Origin: a bacterium
GTDB taxonomy: Bacteria > Chlamydiota > Chlamydiia > Chlamydiales > SM23-39
Direction of reading: 5' to 3'
DNA length: 7,368 nt
NCBI GenBank assembly: GCA_021818045.1
Contig: JAKAFF010000067.1
Span: 1-7,368 of the forward strand
The translations under genes and the position numbers were made by a program. Positions 1 to 5,648 of this stretch are shown in pieces; the stretch's first letter is position 1, and the number at the start of each line of letters is the position of its first letter. The notes below the pieces were generated by a model. The model searched no databases. It had not been told where the DNA came from and saw only the letters and a list, made by a program, of their open reading frames with translations.

Positions 1-5
1 GGGAG
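1..5 (+). promoter_or_regulatory. Ribosome binding site of the HU/IHF gene
   Basis: GGGAG lies 7 bases before the ATG at 13. This is a good Shine-Dalgarno match and fixes the start. The window begins inside this short leader, so any promoter lies outside it. Confidence 0.6.
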
Positions 6-12
6 CCCCGAC

Positions 13-297
13 ATGGCGACTATAACCAAAAAAAAGCTGATTCAAACGATATCATCTACCAAGGGACTACATCCCAATGATGTGCGCAGTGTCATTCAGG
101 CTTTCCTCGACGCAATGACAGATACGTTGTCACAAGGAGATCGCTTAGAGTTTCGCGACTTTGGGGTGTTTGAAGTGGTTGAGAGAAAACAAAAAATCGG
201 CCGCAACCCCAAAAACGCTGCGGTGCCGATTGTGATCCCGGCTCGCAAAGCGGTGAAGTTTACTCCTGGAAAGAAAATGCGCAAACTCATTGAATAG
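13..297 (+). CDS. himD: HU/IHF-family histone-like DNA-binding protein
   Basis: This is a small nucleoid protein that binds and bends DNA as a dimer. It compacts the chromosome and assists promoter and replication complexes. At 94 residues it has normal family length. The helical N-terminal half (residues 1-45) is followed by the beta-arm region with FGVFEVVERK (50-59) and the arm tip GRNPK (63-67). Pro66 is the residue that intercalates between base pairs in HU and IHF. The end, FTPGKKMRKLI, is typical of the family. The residues after RNP are KNAAV rather than the common xTG, a small variation at the arm tip. The start at 13 has a GGGAG site 7 bases upstream. By gene order it corresponds to chlamydial CT267, annotated as an IHF alpha/HimD protein, which is why that symbol is given. 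HU and IHF subunits cannot be separated with certainty here. It is the first visible gene of the operon, and the next gene starts 5 bases after its stop. Confidence 0.93.
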   Translation: MATITKKKLIQTISSTKGLHPNDVRSVIQAFLDAMTDTLSQGDRLEFRDFGVFEVVERKQKIGRNPKNAAVPIVIPARKAVKFTPGKKMRKLIE

Positions 298-302
298 TTC
301 CC

Positions 303-1178
303 ATGGAACTGTTCGATGGAGTGATTCGCATAGATCGTGACAAGGGGATGGGGGCTGAATGGTGTCGGCCTCTTTTATCCTATCTGGTAGCCAAGACGGC
401 TGAGGGAGCTCTTCCGCCGTACGTTCCCCGTTTTGGACCTATGCCCTTGCAAAATCTTTGCAAGATGGCGCTATTGTGGCAACAGTTGGGCTTTCACGAA
501 GAAGCCGGAAAGCTTGCAGCTTGGCTCCTTCATTTAGGTCCTAGATTCGCGCCGCTTTGGTGTTTAGAGGAACTCTTTGATGAGAAAGAGGTAATTCGCC
601 TCTTTGATCAATTGTCATCCATCCCGCTTGGGGGGCTTGAAGAAGTGGAAGATCTTCTTTTATGCCGCTTTCCCAAGATGCAGACCGCCTTCACCTTTTC
701 TGGGCAAGGGACGTCGCTTGGGGTGATTATTTCTGAGAGTGTGGAGATCCGCGCTTTAGGACCCCAATCGCTAAATCAAAAATTTGGCATTGCGGGCAGG
801 GGGATGGATGGGTGGATGCGAACTGCCGCGTTTTCTGATATTTGGTTTGAGGCGAAAATCTCCTCAGAGATGGCGCGCTGTCAACTCGATTTGCGATTTG
901 TGGGCGTTTCCGTTGATTTGCCCCTGCAGTTTGCATTTTACGTCAAAGCCAAGCACATTCGTGTAGGCGCCGAGGAGATAGTTCCCCGAAGTTTGAGGCG
1001 CTTTCAAGGCGAAGCTGCCCAAGTGGCGTGCGAGCATCTTCGCATTTGCGTAAAGCTGCCTCATCGCGTAGAGGTGATTCCCTTGGCCGGGGAGGGGTGC
1101 TTTTGGAATTGCGAGTTCCTCGTCTTGTTTTCCATTCCAGCAGCAATGCCGCAGGTCACCTTTGTCATTGAAAATTAG
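303..1178 (+). CDS. Conserved chlamydial protein of unknown function, CT266-like by position
   Basis: I do not recognise a named family in this 291-residue protein. It sits between the HU/IHF gene and accA, as the uncharacterised CT266 does in Chlamydia trachomatis, so orthology is inferred mainly from synteny. No signal peptide or membrane segment is visible, so it is probably cytoplasmic. Residues about 48-105 are helical and resemble a single TPR-like helix pair (LQNLCKMALLWQQLGF, then EEAGKLAAWLLHLGP). From about residue 125 it becomes strand-rich with alternating hydrophobics, suggesting a beta-sandwich-like C-terminal domain ending at FVIEN. Cysteines are scattered (21, 53, 87, 121, 193, 243, 249, 266, 270) with no metal-site pattern. 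The ATG lies 5 bases after the HU stop and lacks a clear Shine-Dalgarno site, so translation is probably coupled to HU. A protein with a helical scaffold plus a beta domain fits an adaptor role, but this is speculation. Confidence 0.82.
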   Translation: MELFDGVIRIDRDKGMGAEWCRPLLSYLVAKTAEGALPPYVPRFGPMPLQNLCKMALLWQQLGFHEEAGKLAAWLLHLGPRFAPLWCLEELFDEKEVIRLFDQLSSIPLGGLEEVEDLLLCRFPKMQTAFTFSGQGTSLGVIISESVEIRALGPQSLNQKFGIAGRGMDGWMRTAAFSDIWFEAKISSEMARCQLDLRFVGVSVDLPLQFAFYVKAKHIRVGAEEIVPRSLRRFQGEAAQVACEHLRICVKLPHRVEVIPLAGEGCFWNCEFLVLFSIPAAMPQVTFVIEN

Positions 1179-1182
1179 TTTC

Positions 1183-1204
1183 TCCTCTTCGATAATGGGG
1201 AGGA
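1183..1204 (+). promoter_or_regulatory. RNA hairpin between the CT266-like gene and the L,D-transpeptidase gene
   Basis: TCCTCTTC (1183-1190) can pair with GGGGAGGA (1197-1204) through six Watson-Crick and two G-U pairs, closing a six-base loop. The wobble pairs mean it forms in plus-strand RNA rather than as a DNA palindrome. Only TTT follows it, so it is a poor intrinsic terminator. It is better seen as a processing, stability or translation-control element. It starts 5 bases after the upstream stop codon and ends 27 bases before the next start. Confidence 0.4.
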
Positions 1205-1219
1205 TTTAAAGAGGGATTG

Positions 1220-1226
1220 AAGGAGG
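1220..1226 (+). promoter_or_regulatory. Strong ribosome binding site that fixes the L,D-transpeptidase start
   Basis: AAGGAGG is a full Shine-Dalgarno match with a 5-base spacer to GTG at 1232. An upstream in-frame TTG at 1217 would place this site inside the coding region. The nearest purine run before that TTG lies directly against it. GTG 1232 is therefore preferred. Confidence 0.75.
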
Positions 1227-1231
1227 GCTTG

Positions 1232-2170
1232 GTGAGGTATTTTTTCGTAGGCACGGTGCTTCTCTTCGGAGTGATTGGGTTTTTAGGGTGGATGAGACGA
1301 GACCGCGCACCTGAGCCTCCTCAAGTAGAAGAAATTGCACTTGGCACCTCTACAGCCCCCGTACCGCTTCCTCCTGTTTATTCGGGCGCTACAGATATTC
1401 CCGAAGTGGATCACATCTCCAAGCTCTTTGATTTGCGCTCCGATAAATTGCCGATTGTAGAAACGATCTCTTTTACGAGCAGAGTGCCCTGGTTAAAGGA
1501 TCGACCCGCATGGATTGCCGATTATGCGACGCACTATCAAACGTCTCGCCATTTTATTGCGAGAAGCCTGAATAAAAAGCTCGACTACTTCACCCAAAAG
1601 GTATCTCCCGGAGACCAGTTTAACGTATTCAAGCGGGATAAGAATTTGCGATTTCACCTCCTTGTGGATTTAGCGCGTAGCCGCATGTTATTGTATTATT
1701 TCGATCTCGATGCAGGGGAGAGGGGACTTTTAAAAACCTACAAAGTAGGCCTTGGCAAAGCAGATTCTCACAGGAGCTCAGGTTTTTTAACACCTATTGG
1801 AAAGTATGAGCTGGGAGAAAAGGTCGCGATCTATAAGCCCGGGGTTATGGGGTTGTTTCAAGATGAAAAAGTAGAGATGCTTCGCATTTTTGGCACCCGC
1901 TGGATCCCGTTTGGCACAGAAGTAGAAGGGTGTTCTGAGCCTGCTAAAGGGTATGGCATTCACGGCTGTCCTTGGATGGAGGTGGCAAATGGGCAGTTGA
2001 TAGAGGATTGTAGCCGCATTGGCAAGTATGAAAGCGATGGATGTATTCGCCTTTGTGCCGCAGACATGGAAGAGCTGTTTGCCATTGTCATCACAAAGCC
2101 GACAACTGTTGAAATCGTCAAAGACTATAAACTCGCCAAACTCCCCTATGTAGAGAGGCATTTTCCATGA
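1232..2170 (+). CDS. Membrane-anchored YkuD-type L,D-transpeptidase
   Basis: YkuD enzymes use a catalytic cysteine to form 3-3 cross-links between meso-diaminopimelate residues of peptidoglycan, or to attach proteins to it, outside the inner membrane. From GTG 1232 the protein is 312 residues. It has a single N-terminal membrane anchor (residues about 2-20, followed by MRRDR, so the rest is periplasmic). A proline-rich linker (about 26-50) and a pre-domain (about 60-135) follow. The YkuD domain runs from about residue 140 (RFHLLVDL, then FLTPIGKYEL) to about 300. The active site shows GIHG with His244 and SDGCIRL with Cys271. The His-to-Cys distance is 27 residues, longer than the usual motif as I recall it. 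Extra cysteines lie at 234, 246, 260 and 275. The stop overlaps the accA start as ATGA. In this syntenic block the gene is an addition relative to Chlamydia trachomatis. Family assignment is firm. Whether it is a cross-linker, a carboxypeptidase or a protein anchoring enzyme cannot be read from sequence. Confidence 0.9.
   Translation: MRYFFVGTVLLFGVIGFLGWMRRDRAPEPPQVEEIALGTSTAPVPLPPVYSGATDIPEVDHISKLFDLRSDKLPIVETISFTSRVPWLKDRPAWIADYATHYQTSRHFIARSLNKKLDYFTQKVSPGDQFNVFKRDKNLRFHLLVDLARSRMLLYYFDLDAGERGLLKTYKVGLGKADSHRSSGFLTPIGKYELGEKVAIYKPGVMGLFQDEKVEMLRIFGTRWIPFGTEVEGCSEPAKGYGIHGCPWMEVANGQLIEDCSRIGKYESDGCIRLCAADMEELFAIVITKPTTVEIVKDYKLAKLPYVERHFP
2153..2158 (+). promoter_or_regulatory. Ribosome binding site of accA
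   Basis: GAGAGG lies inside the end of the L,D-transpeptidase gene, 8 bases before ATG 2167. It supports that upstream start and hence the long N-terminal extension of AccA. The ATGA overlap suggests translational coupling as well. Confidence 0.5.
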
Positions 2171-3303
2171 GCACGCTATACCGCAACAACTTGAAGAATC
2201 GGGAATTTGACAAGAAGGCGCCTCAAAATTTTTGTTCGGAACAAGCGACCCTTACCGAGGGCCAAGGTGCGAGTGAGAACAAACATTTTGAGGCGTTGCC
2301 GACGCCGTCAAAAACCGATGCTTCTGGTCGTTTCAGTATCACTCACGAGCGGCAAATTCTCGAAGTGGAGCAGACGCTAAAAAAGCTAAAAGAGCAAAAT
2401 CAGAGCAATCCGCTTTTTTCTTCAGATGAGCTCATCAAGATGGAGAAAAAACTCGAGGCTTTGAAACTCAAAGTCTATTCTGAACTAAAACCTTGGGAGC
2501 GCGTTGCCATTTGCCGCCATCCGCAAAGGCCTCATGCAAGCGACTACATCCAAAACATCTGCGATGAATTTGTCGAATTATTTGGCGATCGCACATTTCG
2601 CGATGATGCAGCAATGATCACAGGGCTTGGGAGAATAGATGGGGAAAAGTATGTCGTGATTGGCCAAGAGAAGGGGAGCGATACAGAAAGCCGGATCCAT
2701 CGCAATTTTGGCATGGCTCATCCTGAAGGGTATCGCAAAGCGATGCGCTGTATGCATCTGGCTGCGAAATTTCAGCTTCCAGTCGTCGTGCTGCTCGACA
2801 CGCCAGGCGCCTATGCGGGGCTCAGCGCCGAAGAGCGGGGGCAAGGGTGGGCAATTGCCAAAAATCTTTGGGAAATGGCCCGCCTACCAACGCCTCTCAT
2901 CATCGTCTTAATTGGCGAAGGGTGTTCTGGAGGGGCTCTTGGCATTGGAGTAGGCGATGTCATTGGCATGTTAGAGCACTCTTATTACTCCGTCATCTCT
3001 CCTGAAGGGTGCGCTTCGATTCTTTGGAAAGATGCTAGTAAAAGTGCCATAGCTGCAGAGGCGCTTAAAATGCATGTAGAGGATCTTTTGGCTTTAAGAA
3101 TTGTCGATCACAAGATTGCTGAACCCTTAGGGGGGGCGCATCTTGCCCCAAGCATTGCATATGCAAATGTGAAAGCTTTTATCCGAGAGCAGTGGGCCTC
3201 ATTGCGATCCACTCCCTTGGATGTTTTATTAGAAACTCGCTACCAAAAATTTCGGAAAATGGGCCAATATGAAACTGCTCTTACAAGCGGCGCTTCGCAA
3301 TAG
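2167..3303 (+). CDS. accA: Acetyl-CoA carboxylase carboxyltransferase subunit alpha
   Basis: AccA with AccD forms the carboxyltransferase that moves the carboxyl group from carboxybiotin on AccB to acetyl-CoA. This gives malonyl-CoA for fatty acid synthesis in the cytoplasm. The protein is 378 residues, against about 320 in the family. Residues 1-55 form a polar, low-complexity N-terminal extension. The canonical protein begins near residue 57 with the coiled-coil helices (HERQILEVEQTLKKLKEQN, then LIKMEKKLEALKLKVY). Next come ELKPWERVAICRHPQRP (106-122), ELFGDRTFRDD (137-147) and IGQEKGSDT (165-173). The crotonase-like active-site region follows: LLDTPGAYAGL (209-219), AEERGQGWAIAKNL (221-234), GEGCSGGALG (250-259), the oxyanion-hole glycines, and SVISPEGCASILWKD (275-289). 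The C-terminus NVKAFIREQW and RYQKFRKMG is also normal. No in-frame ATG or GTG lies close to the canonical start. AccB, AccC and AccD are not in this window. Confidence 0.97.
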   Translation: MSTLYRNNLKNREFDKKAPQNFCSEQATLTEGQGASENKHFEALPTPSKTDASGRFSITHERQILEVEQTLKKLKEQNQSNPLFSSDELIKMEKKLEALKLKVYSELKPWERVAICRHPQRPHASDYIQNICDEFVELFGDRTFRDDAAMITGLGRIDGEKYVVIGQEKGSDTESRIHRNFGMAHPEGYRKAMRCMHLAAKFQLPVVVLLDTPGAYAGLSAEERGQGWAIAKNLWEMARLPTPLIIVLIGEGCSGGALGIGVGDVIGMLEHSYYSVISPEGCASILWKDASKSAIAAEALKMHVEDLLALRIVDHKIAEPLGGAHLAPSIAYANVKAFIREQWASLRSTPLDVLLETRYQKFRKMGQYETALTSGASQ

Positions 3304-5185
3304 CAAACACCTCACCTTAGCCCTGCTCACATTTGTCTCGCTATTGCTTTTAACCACCGCCAACCAATGTGAAATGTGTTCTGTAGGGCTCATGGCCAAT
3401 ACAGGCGCCGACTTTTTCACCCTATTTAGCCCAGAGGGGAAAAGGGTCAAAGACAAAATTAGCTTGGCCGATGTGACGCGCAGATGGGAGAGCATCGATA
3501 TCAATGAAGATGGCGTGATTACAAAGCAAGATGCAGCCAGCTACTTGGCTCAAAGAAAAGACGCCAACCCGCTTGGATGGGTCATGCACAAACTGGCTGC
3601 GCGCTTTGATGTCGAACAAGATTTTTCTCTTCTCATCACCTTTCTCGTGGCAGTCGCCCTTTTCAAAGCGATGACCTTATTTGTCTCTCGCTACGTGACT
3701 CAAATTCTATCCATCCGCATCACGCGCGACTTGCGCCAGCAGTATTTTGAGCACATCCAATCGCTCCCTTTAAGTTTTTACCAAGAGCAAAACCTGGGCT
3801 CTCTCTCTTCGCGTGCAGTGGGCGATGCGGGGCAAATTGCGTCTTCGCTCAACTCCTGTTTAACCAACTATCTACAAACCCCCTTTACGCTGATCTCCAC
3901 CCTTTGCACCTGTTTTTATCTTTCGTGGAGACTGTCTCTCATTATCTTCTTAGGCCTGCCGCTCATTATTATCCCTGTGATTTATCTCACGCGGCAAGTC
4001 AAGCGCATCACGCGACAAATCCAGCGCAACCAAGAAACATTCACCTCGGTCCTCCTCGATTTTTTGGCCGGAATCCAGACGGTCAAGATTTTTGCAATGG
4101 AGGCCTTTTCTTTGCGCAAATACAAAGAGCAAAATGATCAAATGGCACTTCTAGAAAGCAAGAGCGCCAAGTATGGATTATTGGCGCGCCCGCTTTTGCA
4201 CCTTGTTGCAACAGGGTGTTTGGCGATCGTAGTGTTGTTTGGTTTACACTCTTTGCACATGACTGTTGGGCAATTGCTCATGTTTTGCGGACTACTCCAT
4301 CTTTTTTATGAGCCGGTCAAAAAGTTTGCTGAAGAAAATGCCAATATCCAAAAGGGAGTCGTTGCTGCAGAAAGGATGTTTGAGGTGCTGCATCTCAAGC
4401 CGCAGATCGCCGACCGGGATGGAGCCATCGATGTTACCGGTTTTAAAAACATCATCGAATTTGACCATGTGTGGTTTAAATATCGCGATGAATGGGTCAT
4501 TCGCGACGTAAGCTTTACGGTGCAGCGCGGCGAGGTAGTGGCGCTTGTCGGTGCCACGGGTGCTGGAAAATCCACCCTAGTCCAGCTCCTCCCGCGTCTT
4601 TACGAAGTGCAAAAGGGAGAAATTCGGATCGATGGCATTCCGCTGAATGCCATTACGCAAAAGTCACTGCGCGAGCAAATTGCCTTTGTCCCGCAAAGAC
4701 CCTTTCTCTTTTTTGACACGGTTGCTGAAAACATCGCCTTTGGGCGTAGTTTTACAAGTGAAGAGATCGAAGAGGCTGCGCGCAAGGCGCACGCACACGA
4801 ATTTATTGTGGATCTACCGCGCCAATATCAAACAGTGCTTGCAGAGATGGGCAAAACTCTTTCGGGCGGACAGCAGCAGCGGCTCGCAATTGCTCGCGCG
4901 CTTGTCAAAAGAGCGCCGATCCTCATCATGGACGAGGCGACCTCATCTTTGGATGCGATCTCCGAAAATCGGATCAAATTGGCCATGAAAGAGTTGGATG
5001 GGGAGGTGACGCAAATTTTAATTGCGCACAGGCTTTCTACCATTGAACATGCCGACAAAATCATCTTCTTCGATCAAGGCAAAAAGATCGGGGAAGGGAC
5101 TCTGTCAGAGCTTTTAGGAAGTTGCCTTCCTTTTCGCATTTTGTGGGAGACCTACCATCAGTCTGAGATGGCCGCTGCAAAATAA
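3269..5185 (+). CDS. msbA: MsbA-type ABC exporter, fused permease and ATPase
   Basis: This is a half-size ABC exporter that works as a homodimer in the inner membrane. MsbA flips lipid A-core from the inner to the outer leaflet. Substrate is inferred from family and synteny (CT264), and other lipid or multidrug exporters cannot be excluded. It has 638 residues, about 55 more than E. coli MsbA. TM1 is at about 16-30. A large exported loop of some 88 residues follows, carrying CEMC (34-37) and an EF-hand-like loop at 77-88. TM2 is at about 119-139, with paired TM segments near 205-240 and 307-346. The ATPase domain has Walker A GATGAGKST (428-436), Q-loop Gln476, signature LSGGQ (531-535), Walker B ILIMDE (551-556) and H-loop His587, so it should be active. 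The ATG overlaps the accA end by 35 bases in another frame and has only a weak ribosome site, implying coupling. No later start would keep TM1. Confidence 0.93.
   Translation: MKLLLQAALRNSKHLTLALLTFVSLLLLTTANQCEMCSVGLMANTGADFFTLFSPEGKRVKDKISLADVTRRWESIDINEDGVITKQDAASYLAQRKDANPLGWVMHKLAARFDVEQDFSLLITFLVAVALFKAMTLFVSRYVTQILSIRITRDLRQQYFEHIQSLPLSFYQEQNLGSLSSRAVGDAGQIASSLNSCLTNYLQTPFTLISTLCTCFYLSWRLSLIIFLGLPLIIIPVIYLTRQVKRITRQIQRNQETFTSVLLDFLAGIQTVKIFAMEAFSLRKYKEQNDQMALLESKSAKYGLLARPLLHLVATGCLAIVVLFGLHSLHMTVGQLLMFCGLLHLFYEPVKKFAEENANIQKGVVAAERMFEVLHLKPQIADRDGAIDVTGFKNIIEFDHVWFKYRDEWVIRDVSFTVQRGEVVALVGATGAGKSTLVQLLPRLYEVQKGEIRIDGIPLNAITQKSLREQIAFVPQRPFLFFDTVAENIAFGRSFTSEEIEEAARKAHAHEFIVDLPRQYQTVLAEMGKTLSGGQQQRLAIARALVKRAPILIMDEATSSLDAISENRIKLAMKELDGEVTQILIAHRLSTIEHADKIIFFDQGKKIGEGTLSELLGSCLPFRILWETYHQSEMAAAK
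3497..3532 (+). other. EF-hand-like calcium-binding loop inside msbA
   Basis: Residues 77-88 of the exporter read DINEDGVITKQD. This fits the 12-residue EF-hand/dockerin loop: Asp at 1, Asn at 3, Asp at 5, Gly at 6, Ile at 8 and an acidic residue at 12. It is preceded by a helical segment (DVTRRWESI) and followed by another (AASYLAQRKD), as in a helix-loop-helix. It lies in the exported loop between TM1 and TM2. Calcium binding is inferred from the motif. Confidence 0.6.
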
Positions 5186-5257
5186 AAAATCACTCAGATA
5201 AGGTTCTTGGACGCACGGGCAGACGCAAAAGAATCCAAAAACTCGACGAACCCTAAG
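5186..5257 (-). pseudogene. Out-of-frame 3' remainder of the small minus-strand gene
   Basis: On the minus strand, the frame one base ahead of the small gene at 5258-5560 is open from 5358 to a TGA at 5196-5194. It reads HRNQVMDLLRNLGFVEF, then LDSFASARASKNLI, which looks like normal helical protein. The small gene's own frame ends at TAA 5260-5258 after a less natural tail (SPPKPSHGPLA). The whole span 5194-5560 is 367 bases, one more than a multiple of three, so a single extra base would explain the split. The convergent gap to the msbA stop would then be 8 bases. No clear terminator hairpin with a T-run is visible between the two stops. Only a loose imperfect stem is possible (GGTTC and TTGGA on one side, TCCAA and GAACC on the other). 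Confidence 0.35.
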
Positions 5258-5560
5258 TTACGCAAGAGGTCCATGACTTGGTTTCGGTGGAGAGAAGCAA
5301 AGAAGCATTCTCTGAATTGTCTGAAGCATCTTAGGAGTGCACGCTTCTGGAGCGGCTGTCATTTGTTGGCATGTCTTATTGATCTGTAAAGGTGCCTCCT
5401 TTGGATAAAGCTCGCAGAATACGGCGAGTGTGCGCAGAGCCGCATCGAAGTCTTTAGAGAAGGTCAGGATCGTAAGAGCGGCTTCGAGCGCGGCTCGATG
5501 CTCTGGAGAGGGTTGTATAGAAGATGTTGTTGACATTGTAAATCTTTGATTATGAGTCAC
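5258..5560 (-). CDS. Small hypothetical protein, probably frameshifted
   Basis: This 100-residue product is not recognised. From the GTG at 5560, directly preceded by an in-frame TGA, it has a polar Ser/Thr-rich start. Helical segments follow (EHRAALEAALTIL, then FDAALRTLAVFCELYP) that suggest an all-helical, TPR-like or bundle fold. There is no signal peptide or membrane segment, and cysteines lie at about 48, 63, 73 and 87. An AAGGA site lies 10 bases before the GTG. An alternative ATG at 5536 has no good site, so the start is uncertain. It is the only gene on the minus strand here, convergent with msbA and divergent from the 524-residue gene. Its 3' end appears to be shifted out of frame (see the remainder annotated downstream). 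It may therefore be a pseudogene, a sequencing or assembly error, or, less likely, a case of programmed +1 frameshifting. Confidence 0.5.
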   Translation of the reverse strand: MTHNQRFTMSTTSSIQPSPEHRAALEAALTILTFSKDFDAALRTLAVFCELYPKEAPLQINKTCQQMTAAPEACTPKMLQTIQRMLLCFSPPKPSHGPLA

Positions 5561-5633
5561 TCAATTGTAATCCTTCGAAGAGAAGAAAGGAAGGGCTATT
5601 TTGGGGTGTAAAATTATGTTGACAAGTGACTCA
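5553..5633. repeat. 9-bp inverted repeat in the divergent intergenic region
   Basis: TGAGTCACT at 5553-5561 and its exact reverse complement AGTGACTCA at 5625-5633 are 63 bases apart. The left arm covers the GTG start of the minus-strand gene. The right arm begins right after the TTGACA of the plus-strand promoter candidate. A related TGAGGTCA lies at 5645-5652. GATTATGAG occurs twice in direct orientation (5548-5556 and 5640-5648). The layout suits a DNA-binding regulator, though nothing identifies one. Confidence 0.45.
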
Positions 5634-5648
5634 AAAATCGATTATGAG
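5619..5648 (+). promoter_or_regulatory. Sigma-70-type promoter candidate for the 524-residue gene
   Basis: A perfect -35 box TTGACA (5619-5624) is followed after 18 bases by TATGAG (5643-5648), which matches 4 of 6 -10 positions. This would give a leader of about 50 bases before GTG 5705. A TTTAAT at 5657-5662 is a better -10 by itself but has no matching -35. The repeat arms overlap the spacer and the -10 box, so regulation by occlusion is possible. Confidence 0.45.

Noticed and set aside
1183..1207. Hairpin before the L,D-transpeptidase gene as an intrinsic terminator
   Set aside because: The stem contains G-U pairs and is followed by only three Ts, and the downstream gene shows no separate promoter.
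1217..1231. TTG at 1217 as the start of the L,D-transpeptidase
   Set aside because: The perfect AAGGAGG site would fall within the coding sequence, while GTG 1232 has the right spacing from it.
1787..2161. Minus-strand open frame of 124 codons opposite the L,D-transpeptidase gene
   Set aside because: The plus strand here encodes the catalytic YkuD motifs. The antisense product shows no family features.
2332..2480. AccA coiled-coil segment as a separate fused domain
   Set aside because: These helices are part of the normal AccA N-terminal region. Only residues before about 56 are extra.
3350..3380. Lipoprotein signal in the exporter N-terminus (TTANQC)
   Set aside because: The residues before the Cys do not fit a lipobox, and the segment is the first transmembrane helix of the permease.
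5186..5257. Bidirectional terminator between msbA and the small convergent gene
   Set aside because: Only a loose, interrupted stem can be drawn and there is no T-run. Much of the stretch may still be coding in the shifted frame.
5207..5389. Plus-strand open frame of 60 codons after msbA
   Set aside because: Its composition (rich in Lys, Arg and Ser) is unlike a protein. The opposite strand reads better, and no ribosome site precedes it.
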